From Pseudomonas aylmerensis (GTDB lineage: Bacteria > Pseudomonadota > Gammaproteobacteria > Pseudomonadales > Pseudomonadaceae), in NCBI RefSeq assembly GCF_001702265.1, contig NZ_MAUE01000026.1, forward strand, positions 1 through 64,000: a stretch of DNA of 64,000 nucleotides. The letters run 5' to 3'. The notes under the pieces were generated by a model. The model worked only from the letters and a program-made list of their open reading frames with translations, did no database searches and had not been told where the DNA came from. The translations under genes and the position numbers were made by a program. Shown in pieces: positions 1-7,960 of the stretch (the stretch's first letter is position 1; the number at the start of each line of letters is the position of its first letter).

Positions 1-1241
1 TTCTTGCCAGCAGCAGGCACATCGTCGACATGCTCCTGCCGAACCAACGTCGTCCGCTGCGTCTTGCCGCGAACCGCCGGCACCGGGTTGGAAATCAGCT
101 GATCCCCGGCCTTCAATGGCACATCCGGAATCACCGTGATCGGCGTCGCTGCGCTCCTCAGCAACAACGGTTTGGCCGCCTCGACATGGCCCTGCACACG
201 AGATTTCCCAAATTGCCTGGCCACCTGTTTGAACCACTGGCGCGCACGACGAGACTTGATGCCGTCCAGGACCTTGGCGCTCATGCCGATCGCCACGCCC
301 ATCGCACCGGTGGCGAGGGCCAGCAGCAGGTTGATCAGCACTTCGGCGCTGATTTCCCCGAGCAATTCATTCATGTACGGCGGCGGCATCATCCGCATCC
401 AACTGACCAATACCGACAAGTAAATGAACAGCAGCGGCTCATCGCTGAGCACCAAAATGCCTTTTGCGAGGATTTCGGCGCTGAGGTTCAGGAGCTTTTC
501 GAGTTCGGCGCGGGACAGGTAATGCAGCAGCTTCTCGGCATTGGCAAGCGGGTCCATAAGCCACTGAAGCAGCTGCTTGAGGGAATCCCAGAGTTCATAC
601 AGCGCATTGCCAAATCCCCGGGCGTAGGCTCGGTGCAGCATCAGGTAGCGCTTGAGGAAATTGGCCTCGGAGTAGTCCGCCCACAGCGGTGCAAACGTGG
701 CGTCCCACTCGCTGCGCAGCCAGCCCTCCAGCGGCCCGATGACCGACTGATAGGAGGCATACAGCGCCTTGAAATGCTCTTGGGAGACGTTGGGGTAGAA
801 ACTGATGCGGTACTGCTGGTTACGATCGCACTCGGTAACTTCCAGAATGCCGCTGGGCCCGATGGTTTTATGGATGGGCGCCCCCAGCGGGCCGCCGTGT
901 GGGTCGATACGCTGCAACATCACGGGCGTATTGCCGATGGGCACGAACCTCGAACTCTGGAACATGTGCACCAGGGTCAATGTGCCGTTGGCCTGGCACG
1001 CGGCGACGGTACTGCTGGGAAGGATCGAGCGGTTGATCGGCGTGACAAGCGCCACCTCACGGCCGACCTTGAATACCTGCTCGACATCCAGCGCCGAAGA
1101 GCTGAGGACGCTTTGCGCCAAGGTTTCGTAGGAATTGAGGCAGCGCCTGAAGTCGCTGAGCACGGCTTCGACGTCACGCGTCTTGGCATCCATGGCCGTC
1201 AGCAGCAGGAGGCCGATGGTTTGGCTGGTGGCGTTGATCAA
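1..1241 (-). CDS. Large protein of unknown function, 5' part only (possible secreted effector)
   Basis: A continuous reading frame runs on the minus strand from a TTG codon at 1241 (first ATG at 1193) off the left edge of the window, giving about 413 residues without a stop. The visible part has a soluble N-terminal region, then helical hydrophobic stretches around residues 250-330 (for example FIYLSVLVSW and LINLLLALATGAMGVAIG), then a basic, proline-containing stretch near the edge. I do not recognise a named domain. The architecture (soluble N-terminus, hydrophobic helices, missing C-terminus) resembles large polymorphic-toxin or type VI effector proteins, but this is only an impression, and the diagnostic C-terminal domain is outside the window. 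The start is uncertain: the TTG overlaps the stop of a 14-codon frame that has the better Shine-Dalgarno sequence. Confidence 0.6.
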   Translation of the reverse strand, partial: MINATSQTIGLLLLTAMDAKTRDVEAVLSDFRRCLNSYETLAQSVLSSSALDVEQVFKVGREVALVTPINRSILPSSTVAACQANGTLTLVHMFQSSRFVPIGNTPVMLQRIDPHGGPLGAPIHKTIGPSGILEVTECDRNQQYRISFYPNVSQEHFKALYASYQSVIGPLEGWLRSEWDATFAPLWADYSEANFLKRYLMLHRAYARGFGNALYELWDSLKQLLQWLMDPLANAEKLLHYLSRAELEKLLNLSAEILAKGILVLSDEPLLFIYLSVLVSWMRMMPPPYMNELLGEISAEVLINLLLALATGAMGVAIGMSAKVLDGIKSRRARQWFKQVARQFGKSRVQGHVEAAKPLLLRSAATPITVIPDVPLKAGDQLISNPVPAVRGKTQRTTLVRQEHVDDVPAAGK

Positions 1242-1282
1242 GGCGCACCCACCAAAACGGCGGGGCTATCGAAAAAAAACAT
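1238..1282 (-). other. 14-codon micro-ORF overlapping the start of the truncated gene
   Basis: ATG at 1282 is preceded by a good ribosome-binding site (GAGGGATTGCAG). It opens a frame beginning MFFFDSPAVLVGAP, which ends in TGA at 1238-1240. That stop overlaps the TTG start candidate (1241) of the large downstream frame, in TTGA arrangement. The micro-ORF contains a run of eight T. It could be a translationally coupled leader, or the sign that the N-terminus of the large gene lies in another frame. Deleting or adding one T does not open the main frame, because an in-frame TAG lies downstream of the run. Confidence 0.35.
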
Positions 1283-1415
1283 CTGCAATCCCTCGCACTG
1301 TGTGATCAGGCGAGGGACTTTGCAGCGGTTTTTAAGTGATATCTGTAGTGCTTATCCGGCATTGGGGTGGGGCGTTTCAGCAAACATTGTCTGCTTGCGC
1401 CCAAGTGCCCAGTGT

Positions 1416-2030
1416 TCAGCGCTGTGCGAACGCCAAATTCAACCCCAACCCTGCAAAGGCTGCTGCAAAACTGCGGCGCAGCCAATTCTGCACGCGTGGC
1501 GATTCGATGACTGCGCGGCGAAATCCATTGGCCAGCAGTCCGTAGAGCACAAACACCGCAAACGTCATCGCCATGAATACGCCGCTCAGCACCAGTATTT
1601 GCAAGGCCGGCGCGGTGCTGCCGGGGGTGACGAACTGTGGCAGGAAGGCCAGGAAGAAAATCGTCAGTTTGGGGTTGAGAATGTTCAGCAGGAAACCGCG
1701 AATGATCAGGCTGCGCAGGGTGGCAACGATGGGCGTGTCATTCATGGCGAAGGCCGAGCGGTCACGCCAGGTGGCGTAGGCCAGATACAGCAGGTAGGCC
1801 ACGCCGGCGTATTTGAGTACTTCGAACGCCAGTGCGCTGGTGTGCAGCAGCGCGGAAAGCCCGAGTATGGAAGCCAGCAAGTGCGGGAGGATTCCCGCCG
1901 TGCAGCCCAGCGCAGCGAAGACGCTGGCGCGTTTGCCGGCGGTGAGGCCGGTGGAGACGGTGAAGATCACGCCGGTGCCGGGAATCAGCACGACGATCAG
2001 GCAGGTGACGAGGAAATTCAAGCTCAGCAT
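1416..2030 (-). CDS. LysE/RhtB family amino-acid exporter
   Basis: The 204-residue inner-membrane protein has the size and about six hydrophobic segments of the LysE/RhtB family, which exports amino acids or their analogues by proton antiport. The N-terminus shows the family pattern, with VLIPGTGVIFTVSTGLTAGK in the first loop and LNILNPKLTIFFLAFLPQF in the middle. I chose ATG 2030 because AAGGAG lies 10 bases upstream; a TTG at 2039 would almost touch that site. The gene stands alone, divergent from the lipoprotein gene starting at 2177. Substrate cannot be read from the sequence. Confidence 0.88.
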   Translation of the reverse strand: MLSLNFLVTCLIVVLIPGTGVIFTVSTGLTAGKRASVFAALGCTAGILPHLLASILGLSALLHTSALAFEVLKYAGVAYLLYLAYATWRDRSAFAMNDTPIVATLRSLIIRGFLLNILNPKLTIFFLAFLPQFVTPGSTAPALQILVLSGVFMAMTFAVFVLYGLLANGFRRAVIESPRVQNWLRRSFAAAFAGLGLNLAFAQR

Positions 2031-2176
2031 GGCATTCAAACTCCTTGTACGAATGGTCGATGACAGATCCTGTCACGTTTGTCTTTTGCTGGCGAGTGCA
2101 GCAGGGCGGCGAACGCCGGATAGACTTACCTGTCGATATCAGCGCTAGCTGGCCCATTGTCGTTCAAGGAAGTCCC

Positions 2177-3262
2177 ATGTCCGCATCCCGACTGATCCTG
2201 TGCCTCACCACGCTCCTGGTGCTGGCCGGTTGCTCTACAACGCGCGCCCCGCAACAGCCGCAGCGCAGCGAGGCCGAGGTGAAGGCGCAGATCGTGCGCC
2301 TGCTGCCGGCAACCGTGAAGGACCGTAACGGCTGGGCCCAAGATATCTACACGGCCTTTGATACCCAGAAGATCTACCCCAGCACGGAGAACATTTGCGC
2401 CGTGCTGGCGGTGACCGAGCAGGAGTCCACTTATCAGGTCGACCCGCCGGTGCCGAACATGGGCAAGATCGCCCAGGATGAAATCCTGCGCCGTGCCGGC
2501 AAGGTGCACGTGCCGGCCTTTGTGGTGCGCAGCGCCTTGCAACTGACTTCGCCCACCGGCAAGACCTACGCAGAACGCCTGAGTGGCGCGCGCACCGAGA
2601 AAGACCTCAGCGGCATCTTTGATGATTTCATCAGCGTGGTGCCCCTGGGCAACACGCTGTTTGGTGGCTTCAATCCAGTGCACACCGCAGGCCCCATGCA
2701 GGTGAGCATCGATTTTGCGCAGAAACAGGCGCGAGGTTATCCCTACACGGTGGATGGCACGATTCGTCGCGAAGTGTTCACCCGGCGCGGCGGCATGTAC
2801 TTCGGCATCGCCCATTTGCTCGGTTATCCGGTGAATTACGATCAGCCGCTGTACCGTTTTGCCGACTTCAATGCCGGCTGGTACGCCAGTCGCAACGCCG
2901 CGTTTCAAGCGGCGGTCAGCCGTGTCACCGGCACCGAATTGACCTTGGATGGGGATTTGATTCGTTACGGCTCGTTGCTACCCGGCAGCACCGAGCTGGC
3001 GGTGCGCTCTCTCGGCGCGAAGCTGGATATGCGCAACCCCAGCATCCGCAGCCAACTTGAGCAAGGCGAGCAGTTGGATTTTGAAGACACCACCCTTTAC
3101 AAGCGCGTGTTTGCCCTGGCTGATCAGGCTGCCGGCAAACCGCTGCCGCGGGCGATCCTGCCGGGCATTGTGCTCAAGAGCCCGAAGATCACCCGCAACC
3201 TGACGACGGCGTGGTTTGCCAACCGGGTCGATGAGCGCTATCAGCGCTGCATGAAACGCTGA
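2177..3262 (+). CDS. DUF1615 family lipoprotein
   Basis: The 361-residue protein begins with a short hydrophobic segment and a clear lipobox (LVLAGCST, lipidated Cys near residue 20), so it should be an outer- or inner-membrane lipoprotein. The body matches my recollection of the DUF1615 family, which is conserved in proteobacteria and has no assigned biochemical role. The CAVLAVTEQESTYQVDPPVP region recalls lysozyme-like (Glu-centred) folds, but this is only a resemblance. ATG 2177 follows CAAGGAAGTCCC; the open frame extends upstream to 2045 without a lipobox, which argues against the longer form. It is followed by a repeat-rich gap, and no operon partner is evident. Confidence 0.8.
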   Translation: MSASRLILCLTTLLVLAGCSTTRAPQQPQRSEAEVKAQIVRLLPATVKDRNGWAQDIYTAFDTQKIYPSTENICAVLAVTEQESTYQVDPPVPNMGKIAQDEILRRAGKVHVPAFVVRSALQLTSPTGKTYAERLSGARTEKDLSGIFDDFISVVPLGNTLFGGFNPVHTAGPMQVSIDFAQKQARGYPYTVDGTIRREVFTRRGGMYFGIAHLLGYPVNYDQPLYRFADFNAGWYASRNAAFQAAVSRVTGTELTLDGDLIRYGSLLPGSTELAVRSLGAKLDMRNPSIRSQLEQGEQLDFEDTTLYKRVFALADQAAGKPLPRAILPGIVLKSPKITRNLTTAWFANRVDERYQRCMKR

Positions 3263-3331
3263 TAGCGACCCAGTGGCAAGTGGACCTGTTGTGATCGACC
3301 CTGCAGTAATAGGCACTGTGGCGAGCGGCCC
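3263..3331 (+). repeat. Degenerate 15-base tandem repeat left of the REP pair
   Basis: Five or six diverged units of about 15 bases, of the form (G/A)CCCTGTGGTGAGCGG, lead into the left REP arm. Examples are GCACTGTGGCGAGCG and GCCCTGTGGTGAGCGG; earlier units are more decayed. The unit resembles the outer edge of the REP arm, which suggests stepwise duplication of that edge. No gene fits here. Confidence 0.6.
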
Positions 3332-3464
3332 TGTGGTGAGCGGGCTTGCCCCGCGTTGGGCTGCGCAGCAGCCCCAAAACAGGCACCGCGTGATAACTGA
3401 AAAACCGCATTTTGCTTGATGGGGCTGCTGCGCAGCCCAACGCGGGGCAAGCCCGCTCGCCACA
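3332..3464. repeat. REP inverted pair (44-base arms)
   Basis: Left arm 3332-3375 and right arm 3421-3464 are reverse complements with one mismatch, separated by 45 bases. The core is GGGGCTGCTGCGCAGCCC followed by GCAAGCCCGCTCGCCACA. The same element recurs at 28758-28802. It lies between the convergent lipoprotein genes, a common site for REP/BIME elements, where it may act as a transcript-end stabiliser. Confidence 0.85.
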
Positions 3465-3605
3465 AGAGCCTGACCAGACACAGGAGGCTGAGTTTCAACA
3501 AGAGGCTGACCAGCCACAAGAACCTGACTTGCCACAAGAGCCTGACCTGCCACAAGAGCCTGACTAGCAACAAGAACCAGGCCTGCCACGAGGTCCTTCT
3601 ACCAC
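3465..3605 (+). repeat. Degenerate 18-base tandem repeat right of the REP pair
   Basis: About seven units of CCACAAGAGCCTGACCTG-type sequence continue from the right REP arm towards the end of the DUF4349 gene; the best-preserved pair is CACAAGAGCCTGACCTGC. On the minus strand they would read as QALVAS/QALVAG hexapeptides, but there is no ribosome-binding site or neighbouring gene that would use them. Unit length differs from the 15-base array on the other side. Confidence 0.7.
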
Positions 3606-3611
3606 AAGCGG

Positions 3612-4430
3612 TCAGCTGTTCACAGAAGGCCCATCTACCACCTTGGATCTTTTCGCCACGACCAACCGTCGCCACAGCCATACCCACAACCACAGCACGG
3701 GGAACGCCAGGACTACGAAGGGCAGCACATAACTGGCGCGTTCCAGTGCATCGGCAGTGCCGTCGACCAGGTTGTCGCCCAGGTTGCTGAACATCCGGCT
3801 GAAGCGTGACGCCTGGTTCGCGCCGTCGGAGGAGCGGAAGTTCAAGGTGACGCGGTTGGTATCGAGGCGGCGTTGCTGGCCCGCGGCGACTTGGGCCAGT
3901 GCCTGCAGTTCGTTTTCGATGCCGGCCTGCTCCTTGCTCAAGGCAATCAAGTCGCTGACGGTGATGTCCTTGCGCTTGGCCAATTCGTCGAGGCGTTGCT
4001 GTTGGGCTTGGAGGCGGTCCTGGCGGCGTTGCACATCGGCGACAGCGTCGGCCAGGTCTTCGGCAGTGGTGATGCGTTGGCCGAGCTTTCCGCCTTCCGC
4101 GGCCAGGGCCACCATCGGTTCCACGCCGGTCGGCGCGATGCGCAGGATGATTTCGCCGCCGTTGCCGTCTTCGGTGATTCCCAGAATATTGCAGGCGCCA
4201 AAGCGAGCCGACTCACAGGCTTCGCGGGTGGCCTGCATGCGCGGTGCGAGCAGGGCGCCGGGCAGTGCCAGGGTCAACTCATGTTCATAGGCCAATTGTG
4301 CGCCGGCCCGGCCTTGCTCGCCGTTGATCACGTTGGCGCGGGAGTGATCCTTGGGCGAGCAGCCGACCAGGGCCAGGCCGGCCAGCAAGAGCCATAAAAG
4401 CGCGGGAGGTTTGCCGTCCAGATGGCGCAT
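3612..4430 (-). CDS. DUF4349 domain lipoprotein
   Basis: The 272-residue protein has a signal sequence ending in a lipobox (LAGLALVGCS, Cys near residue 24) and a central coiled coil of about 60 residues (VADVQRRQDRLQAQQQRLDE onward). It also has a C-terminal transmembrane helix (VLPFVVLAFPVLWLWVWLW) followed by basic residues, as in DUF4349 proteins, whose function is unknown. The predicted topology is anchored at both ends with the coiled coil outside the cytoplasm. ATG 4430 has AAGGA six bases upstream; the open frame extends further upstream but lacks such a site. It is transcribed alone, divergent from the thioesterase. Confidence 0.82.
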   Translation of the reverse strand: MRHLDGKPPALLWLLLAGLALVGCSPKDHSRANVINGEQGRAGAQLAYEHELTLALPGALLAPRMQATREACESARFGACNILGITEDGNGGEIILRIAPTGVEPMVALAAEGGKLGQRITTAEDLADAVADVQRRQDRLQAQQQRLDELAKRKDITVSDLIALSKEQAGIENELQALAQVAAGQQRRLDTNRVTLNFRSSDGANQASRFSRMFSNLGDNLVDGTADALERASYVLPFVVLAFPVLWLWVWLWRRLVVAKRSKVVDGPSVNS

Positions 4431-4586
4431 TGCAATTCCTTGGGATGTGCGGGGAAATTGACCGCGATTAAAGCCGGTCTGGCGGATTAACGCAAAGCAT
4501 CGCGAAGGATTTGCGTAGCTGATGGTGATGGCTGCTGCGCGGGCGCTGGCGTACACCTCAGGTCTTATTCCAAGGAAGAATCCGCC

Positions 4587-5003
4587 ATGATCAGCCACGC
4601 CGTCCCCGAAGGTTTCGTCTCGTTGCCCCGCAGCAGCCCGCTGCTGGATTTGCTCGGCCCGGCATACTGCCGAGGTGAAGGCCTGCAGCTGGAAATCGGC
4701 CTGCGGGCCGACAATCGTCACGCCAATGGACGTGGCACCGTGCACGGCGGGGTGTTGGCGACCCTGGCGGATATCGGCATGGGCTACGCGATGGCATTCT
4801 CCAGTGAGCCGCCGCTGCCGCTGATTACCGCGAGCATGACCCTGGACTACCTGGGCGCGGTGCAGGTAGGGGAGTGGATTGTGGTGCGCTTGGAACATCA
4901 CAAGCGTGGACGGCAGATGGCGTTTGCCACGGTGAGTCTGCAGGTTGGGGAGAAGGTGGTGGCACGGGCGAACGCGGTGTTTGCGGTGCCCCGTACGGAC
5001 TGA
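4587..5003 (+). CDS. PaaI-type hotdog thioesterase
   Basis: The 138-residue protein is a single hotdog-fold domain. The active-site helix motif is visible as TVHGGVLATLADIGMG (residues about 52-67), in which the HGG turn and following Asp are typical of PaaI-like acyl-CoA thioesterases. These hydrolyse acyl- or aryl-CoA to free acid and CoA in the cytoplasm, usually as homotetramers. The start at 4587 follows AAGGAAG. An intrinsic terminator lies 60 bases downstream. Its natural substrate is not evident; the adjacent CoA-transferase/thiolase locus reads towards it from the other strand, so any link is only by proximity. Confidence 0.88.
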   Translation: MISHAVPEGFVSLPRSSPLLDLLGPAYCRGEGLQLEIGLRADNRHANGRGTVHGGVLATLADIGMGYAMAFSSEPPLPLITASMTLDYLGAVQVGEWIVVRLEHHKRGRQMAFATVSLQVGEKVVARANAVFAVPRTD

Positions 5004-5062
5004 CAACCGGCGATGATGGGGAGCGCGGGCACGTCAGCGCCTATCCTTTGCATTAAAGAAAA

Positions 5063-5088
5063 GGCCGGGCTTTTCGTGGAGCCCGGCC
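5063..5088. terminator. Bidirectional intrinsic terminator
   Basis: GGCCGGGCT (5063-5071) pairs with AGCCCGGCC (5080-5088) over an 8-base loop, with A-rich sequence to the left and T-rich to the right. It can serve the thioesterase (+) and the thiolase (-), which converge here. Confidence 0.8.
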
Positions 5089-5184
5089 GTTTCCGTGTTG
5101 CTCTTATCAGCGGGGGCTGCCGTGCAGCTCAATGGGAGCAAGCTCCCTCGCCACCGCGGGCGGTTTCCCCCGTTGCTGTTTGAA

Positions 5185-6366
5185 TCAGCTGCGTTCGAGG
5201 GCGAGGGCTACGCCTTGGCCACCACCGATGCACAGCGTCGCCAGGCCTTTCTTGGCATCGCGCTTGATCATTTCATGCAGCAGGGTCACCAGCACGCGGC
5301 AGCCTGAGGCGCCGATCGGGTGGCCGATGGCAATGGCGCCGCCGTTGACGTTGACCTTGTCCGCGTCCCACTCCAGCTCTTTGCCCACTGCCAGCGATTG
5401 CGCGGCGAAGGCTTCGTTGGCTTCGATCAGGTCCAGGTCGCCCAGGCTCCAGCCGGCTTTGTCCAGGCAGCGGCGCGTGGCCGATACCGGGCCGATGCCC
5501 ATGATCGCCGGATCGACGCCGGCATTCGCATAGCTGGCAATGCGCGCCAGCACGGGCAGGCCGAGGGCCTTGGCTTTGTCGGCACTCATCAGCAGCACCG
5601 CAGCGGCGCCGTCGTTGAGGCTGGAGGCGTTGCCGGCAGTGACGCTGCCGTCTTTCTTGAACGCCGGCTTGAGTTTGGCCAGGGACTCGGCGGTGGTACC
5701 GGCGCGCGGTTGCTCGTCCACGGCGAAGGCAATCGGGTCGCCTTTGCGCTGGGGAATCAGGATCGGCGTGATCTCATCGACAAAACGCCCGGCCTCGATG
5801 GCTGCCGCAGCTTTTTGCTGGGACGCGGCGGCAAAGGCATCCTGGGCTTCACGGCTGATGCCGTACTTGTCCACCAGGTTCTCGGCGGTGATGCCCATGT
5901 GGTAGTCGTTGAACGCATCCCACAGGCCGTCGGTGATCATGCTGTCGATCATCTTGGCGTGGCCCATGCGCAAACCGGTGCGCGCGGCAGGCAATACGTA
6001 CGGGGCCAGGCTCATGTTCTCCATGCCGCCGGCGATGATCACCTCGGCATCGCCACAGCGGATAGCCTGGGCGCCCAAGTGCAGGGCCTTGAGGCCCGAA
6101 CCGCAGACTTTGTTCAGGGTCAGGCTGGGTACAGCGTGTGGCAGGCCGGCGAGGATCGAGGCCTGGCGCGCCGGGTTCTGGCCGCTGCCTGCGGTGAGCA
6201 CCTGGCCGAGAATCACTTCATCCACTTCTGCAGGATCCAGGCCGGTCTGCTCCAGCAGGCGACGGATCACGGCGGCGCCCAGTTCCGGAGCCGGGATGTT
6301 CGCAAGCGAACCTTGAAAGCTGCCCACGGCGGTGCGGGTGGCAGCAACAATCACGACGTCTTGCAT
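5185..6366 (-). CDS. atoB: Acetyl-CoA C-acetyltransferase (thiolase)
   Basis: The 393-residue protein has the normal length and all marks of a biosynthetic-type thiolase. The nucleophile Cys88 lies in NKVCGSGLKA, the active-site histidine is in GHPIGASGCR, and the C-terminal cysteine is in CIGGGQG. It cleaves acetoacetyl-CoA with CoA to two acetyl-CoA (reversible) in the cytoplasm. ATG 6366 has GAGGACA upstream; the GTG at 6381 overlaps that site and is rejected. Its ribosome-binding site overlaps the stop of the CoA-transferase B gene, so the three genes form an operon: CoA activation of acetoacetate followed by thiolysis. Confidence 0.93.
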   Translation of the reverse strand: MQDVVIVAATRTAVGSFQGSLANIPAPELGAAVIRRLLEQTGLDPAEVDEVILGQVLTAGSGQNPARQASILAGLPHAVPSLTLNKVCGSGLKALHLGAQAIRCGDAEVIIAGGMENMSLAPYVLPAARTGLRMGHAKMIDSMITDGLWDAFNDYHMGITAENLVDKYGISREAQDAFAAASQQKAAAAIEAGRFVDEITPILIPQRKGDPIAFAVDEQPRAGTTAESLAKLKPAFKKDGSVTAGNASSLNDGAAAVLLMSADKAKALGLPVLARIASYANAGVDPAIMGIGPVSATRRCLDKAGWSLGDLDLIEANEAFAAQSLAVGKELEWDADKVNVNGGAIAIGHPIGASGCRVLVTLLHEMIKRDAKKGLATLCIGGGQGVALALERS

Positions 6367-6377
6367 GGAATCTGTCC

Positions 6378-7037
6378 TCACTGGAAGTGCATTTCTGGAA
6401 CGTGGTCCGGGACGATCAGTTTACCGGCGGTCTTGCTCACAATCTCTTCAACGCTGACGCCAGGTGCGCGTTCCTTGAGGACAAAAGCGCCATTTTCGAT
6501 TTCCAGGTACGCAAGGTCAGTCAGCACACGCTTGATGCAGTTGGCGCCGGTCAGCGGCAGGCTGCACTGGCTGAGCAACTTGGACTCACCGTCCTTGGAC
6601 GCGTGGGTCATGATCACGATGATGTTTTCCGCACCGGCCACCAGGTCCATGGCGCCGCCCATGCCCTTGACCAGCTTGCCGGGGATCATCCACGAGGCGA
6701 TGTTGCCTTGTACGTCGACTTCAAACGCGCCAAGCACGGTGAGGTCGACGTGGCCGCCGCGGATCATGGCGAACGATTCGGCGGAGGAGAAGATCGACGC
6801 GCCGATACGCGCGGTCACGGTTTGTTTGCCGGCGTTGATCATGTCGGCATCGATTGTTTCTTCAGTAGGAAACGGTCCCATGCCCAGCAGGCCGTTTTCC
6901 GATTGCAGCATCACTTCCATGCCTTCAGGAATGTAGTTAGCCACCAGGGTCGGAATGCCGATGCCCAGGTTGACGTAGAAACCGTCCTGCATTTCGCGGG
7001 CGACACGTTGAGCCATTTGTTCGCGGGTAAGTGCCAT
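6378..7037 (-). CDS. dhcB: 3-oxoacid (dehydrocarnitine/acetoacetate) CoA-transferase subunit B
   Basis: The 219-residue beta subunit carries the SENG motif with the catalytic glutamate (MLQSENGLLGMGP, about residue 47) that forms the enzyme-CoA thioester. The subunit pairs with the product of the upstream gene. ATG 7037 has AAGGA about nine bases upstream; an in-frame ATG at 7043 is possible but too close to that site. In P. aeruginosa the same order (LysR, A, B, thiolase) is described for dehydrocarnitine CoA-transferase dhcAB, and the symbol is assigned on that analogy. Acetoacetate or succinate specificity (atoA/scoB) cannot be excluded. Confidence 0.9.
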   Translation of the reverse strand: MALTREQMAQRVAREMQDGFYVNLGIGIPTLVANYIPEGMEVMLQSENGLLGMGPFPTEETIDADMINAGKQTVTARIGASIFSSAESFAMIRGGHVDLTVLGAFEVDVQGNIASWMIPGKLVKGMGGAMDLVAGAENIIVIMTHASKDGESKLLSQCSLPLTGANCIKRVLTDLAYLEIENGAFVLKERAPGVSVEEIVSKTAGKLIVPDHVPEMHFQ

Positions 7038-7072
7038 TTTCATGAGTCCTTATTGTTCGGGCTGGGGGCAGA

Positions 7073-7771
7073 TTATTTGCGGACGGTGCGCTGTTCGATG
7101 CGCTTCTCGAAAGTGCCGCAGATGATCCGGTCGACGTAGATGCCAGGAGTGTGGATCTGCGCCGGTTCCAGCTCGCCCGGTTCGACGATTTCTTCCACTT
7201 CGACCACGGTGATCTTGCCGGCGGTGGCGGCCAGCGGGTTGAAGTTCTGGGCGGTGTGGCGATAGATGACGTTGCCGAAGTGGTCGGCTTTCCAGCCTTT
7301 GACAATGGCGAAGTCGCCGGTGATGGATTCTTCCATCAGATACGGGCGGCCGTTGAATTCGCGGGTTTCCTTGCCTTCGGCAACCGGGGTGCCGACACCG
7401 GTGGCGGTGAAGAAGGCCGGGATGCCGGCGCCGCCTGCGCGCATTTTTTCGGCGAGAGTGCCTTGGGGGGTCAGCACCACTTCGATTTCGCCGCTGAGCA
7501 ATTGCTTCTCGAACAGCGCGTTTTCACCGACGTAGGAGGCGATGACCTTGCTGATCTGCTTTTCTTCCAGCAGTACGCCGAGGCCGAAACCATCGACGCC
7601 GCAGTTGTTGGAAACCACGGTGAGGTCGCGGGTGCCTTTGCGCTTGATCTCGGCGATGAGGTTTTCCGGAATGCCGCACAGGCCAAAACCACCGGAGAGC
7701 ACGGTCATGCCGTCTTCCAGGCCTGCCAGTGCTTCCTCGTAGGACGCCACGCGTTTATCGAAACCTGCCAT
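7073..7771 (-). CDS. dhcA: 3-oxoacid (dehydrocarnitine/acetoacetate) CoA-transferase subunit A
   Basis: The 232-residue alpha subunit has the glycine-rich CoA-binding signature near the N-terminus (GGFGLCGIPENLI) and the conserved VSNNCGVDGFGLG segment. Together with subunit B it moves CoA between succinyl-CoA or acetyl-CoA and a 3-oxoacid. ATG 7771 follows AGAGGTGCAT; an extension to 7804 lacks a ribosome-binding site. It is the first gene of the operon and diverges from a LysR gene 190 bases away, the usual arrangement for LysR-activated catabolic genes. Confidence 0.9.
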   Translation of the reverse strand: MAGFDKRVASYEEALAGLEDGMTVLSGGFGLCGIPENLIAEIKRKGTRDLTVVSNNCGVDGFGLGVLLEEKQISKVIASYVGENALFEKQLLSGEIEVVLTPQGTLAEKMRAGGAGIPAFFTATGVGTPVAEGKETREFNGRPYLMEESITGDFAIVKGWKADHFGNVIYRHTAQNFNPLAATAGKITVVEVEEIVEPGELEPAQIHTPGIYVDRIICGTFEKRIEQRTVRK

Positions 7772-7960
7772 ATGCACCTCTATTATTGTTTGTGGGCCAG
7801 CCAATGAATCGAGTGTTGCGCCGACGGATTGATTTGTTAAGTTGTTTTTTTAGGTTGATTGATTTAGAAAACAGCACAATAAGCTTCAGTCCGTAAGCTT
7901 CAAGCATAGTCAGCGGCCGCTTTCACTTGCAGCTTTCATCTCGTCACCTGGAACGTTCCT
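7772..7960. promoter_or_regulatory. Divergent control region between CoA-transferase operon and LysR gene
   Basis: This AT-rich gap of 189 bases includes the direct repeat AAGCTT-N8-AAGCTT (around 7880-7900) and T-rich tracts. It is where a LysR protein would be expected to bind and control both directions. No specific T-N11-A site could be singled out with confidence. Confidence 0.4.

Noticed and set aside
30..2063. Plus-strand open frame of 677 codons
   Set aside because: Rich in His, Arg, Gln and Gly without any domain; it is antisense to the truncated gene and the LysE gene, whose protein patterns are clear.
2978..3589. Minus-strand ORF with QALVAS hexapeptide repeats
   Set aside because: It results from 18-base DNA repeats beside a REP pair; no ribosome-binding site, and it runs through the REP and the lipoprotein gene end.
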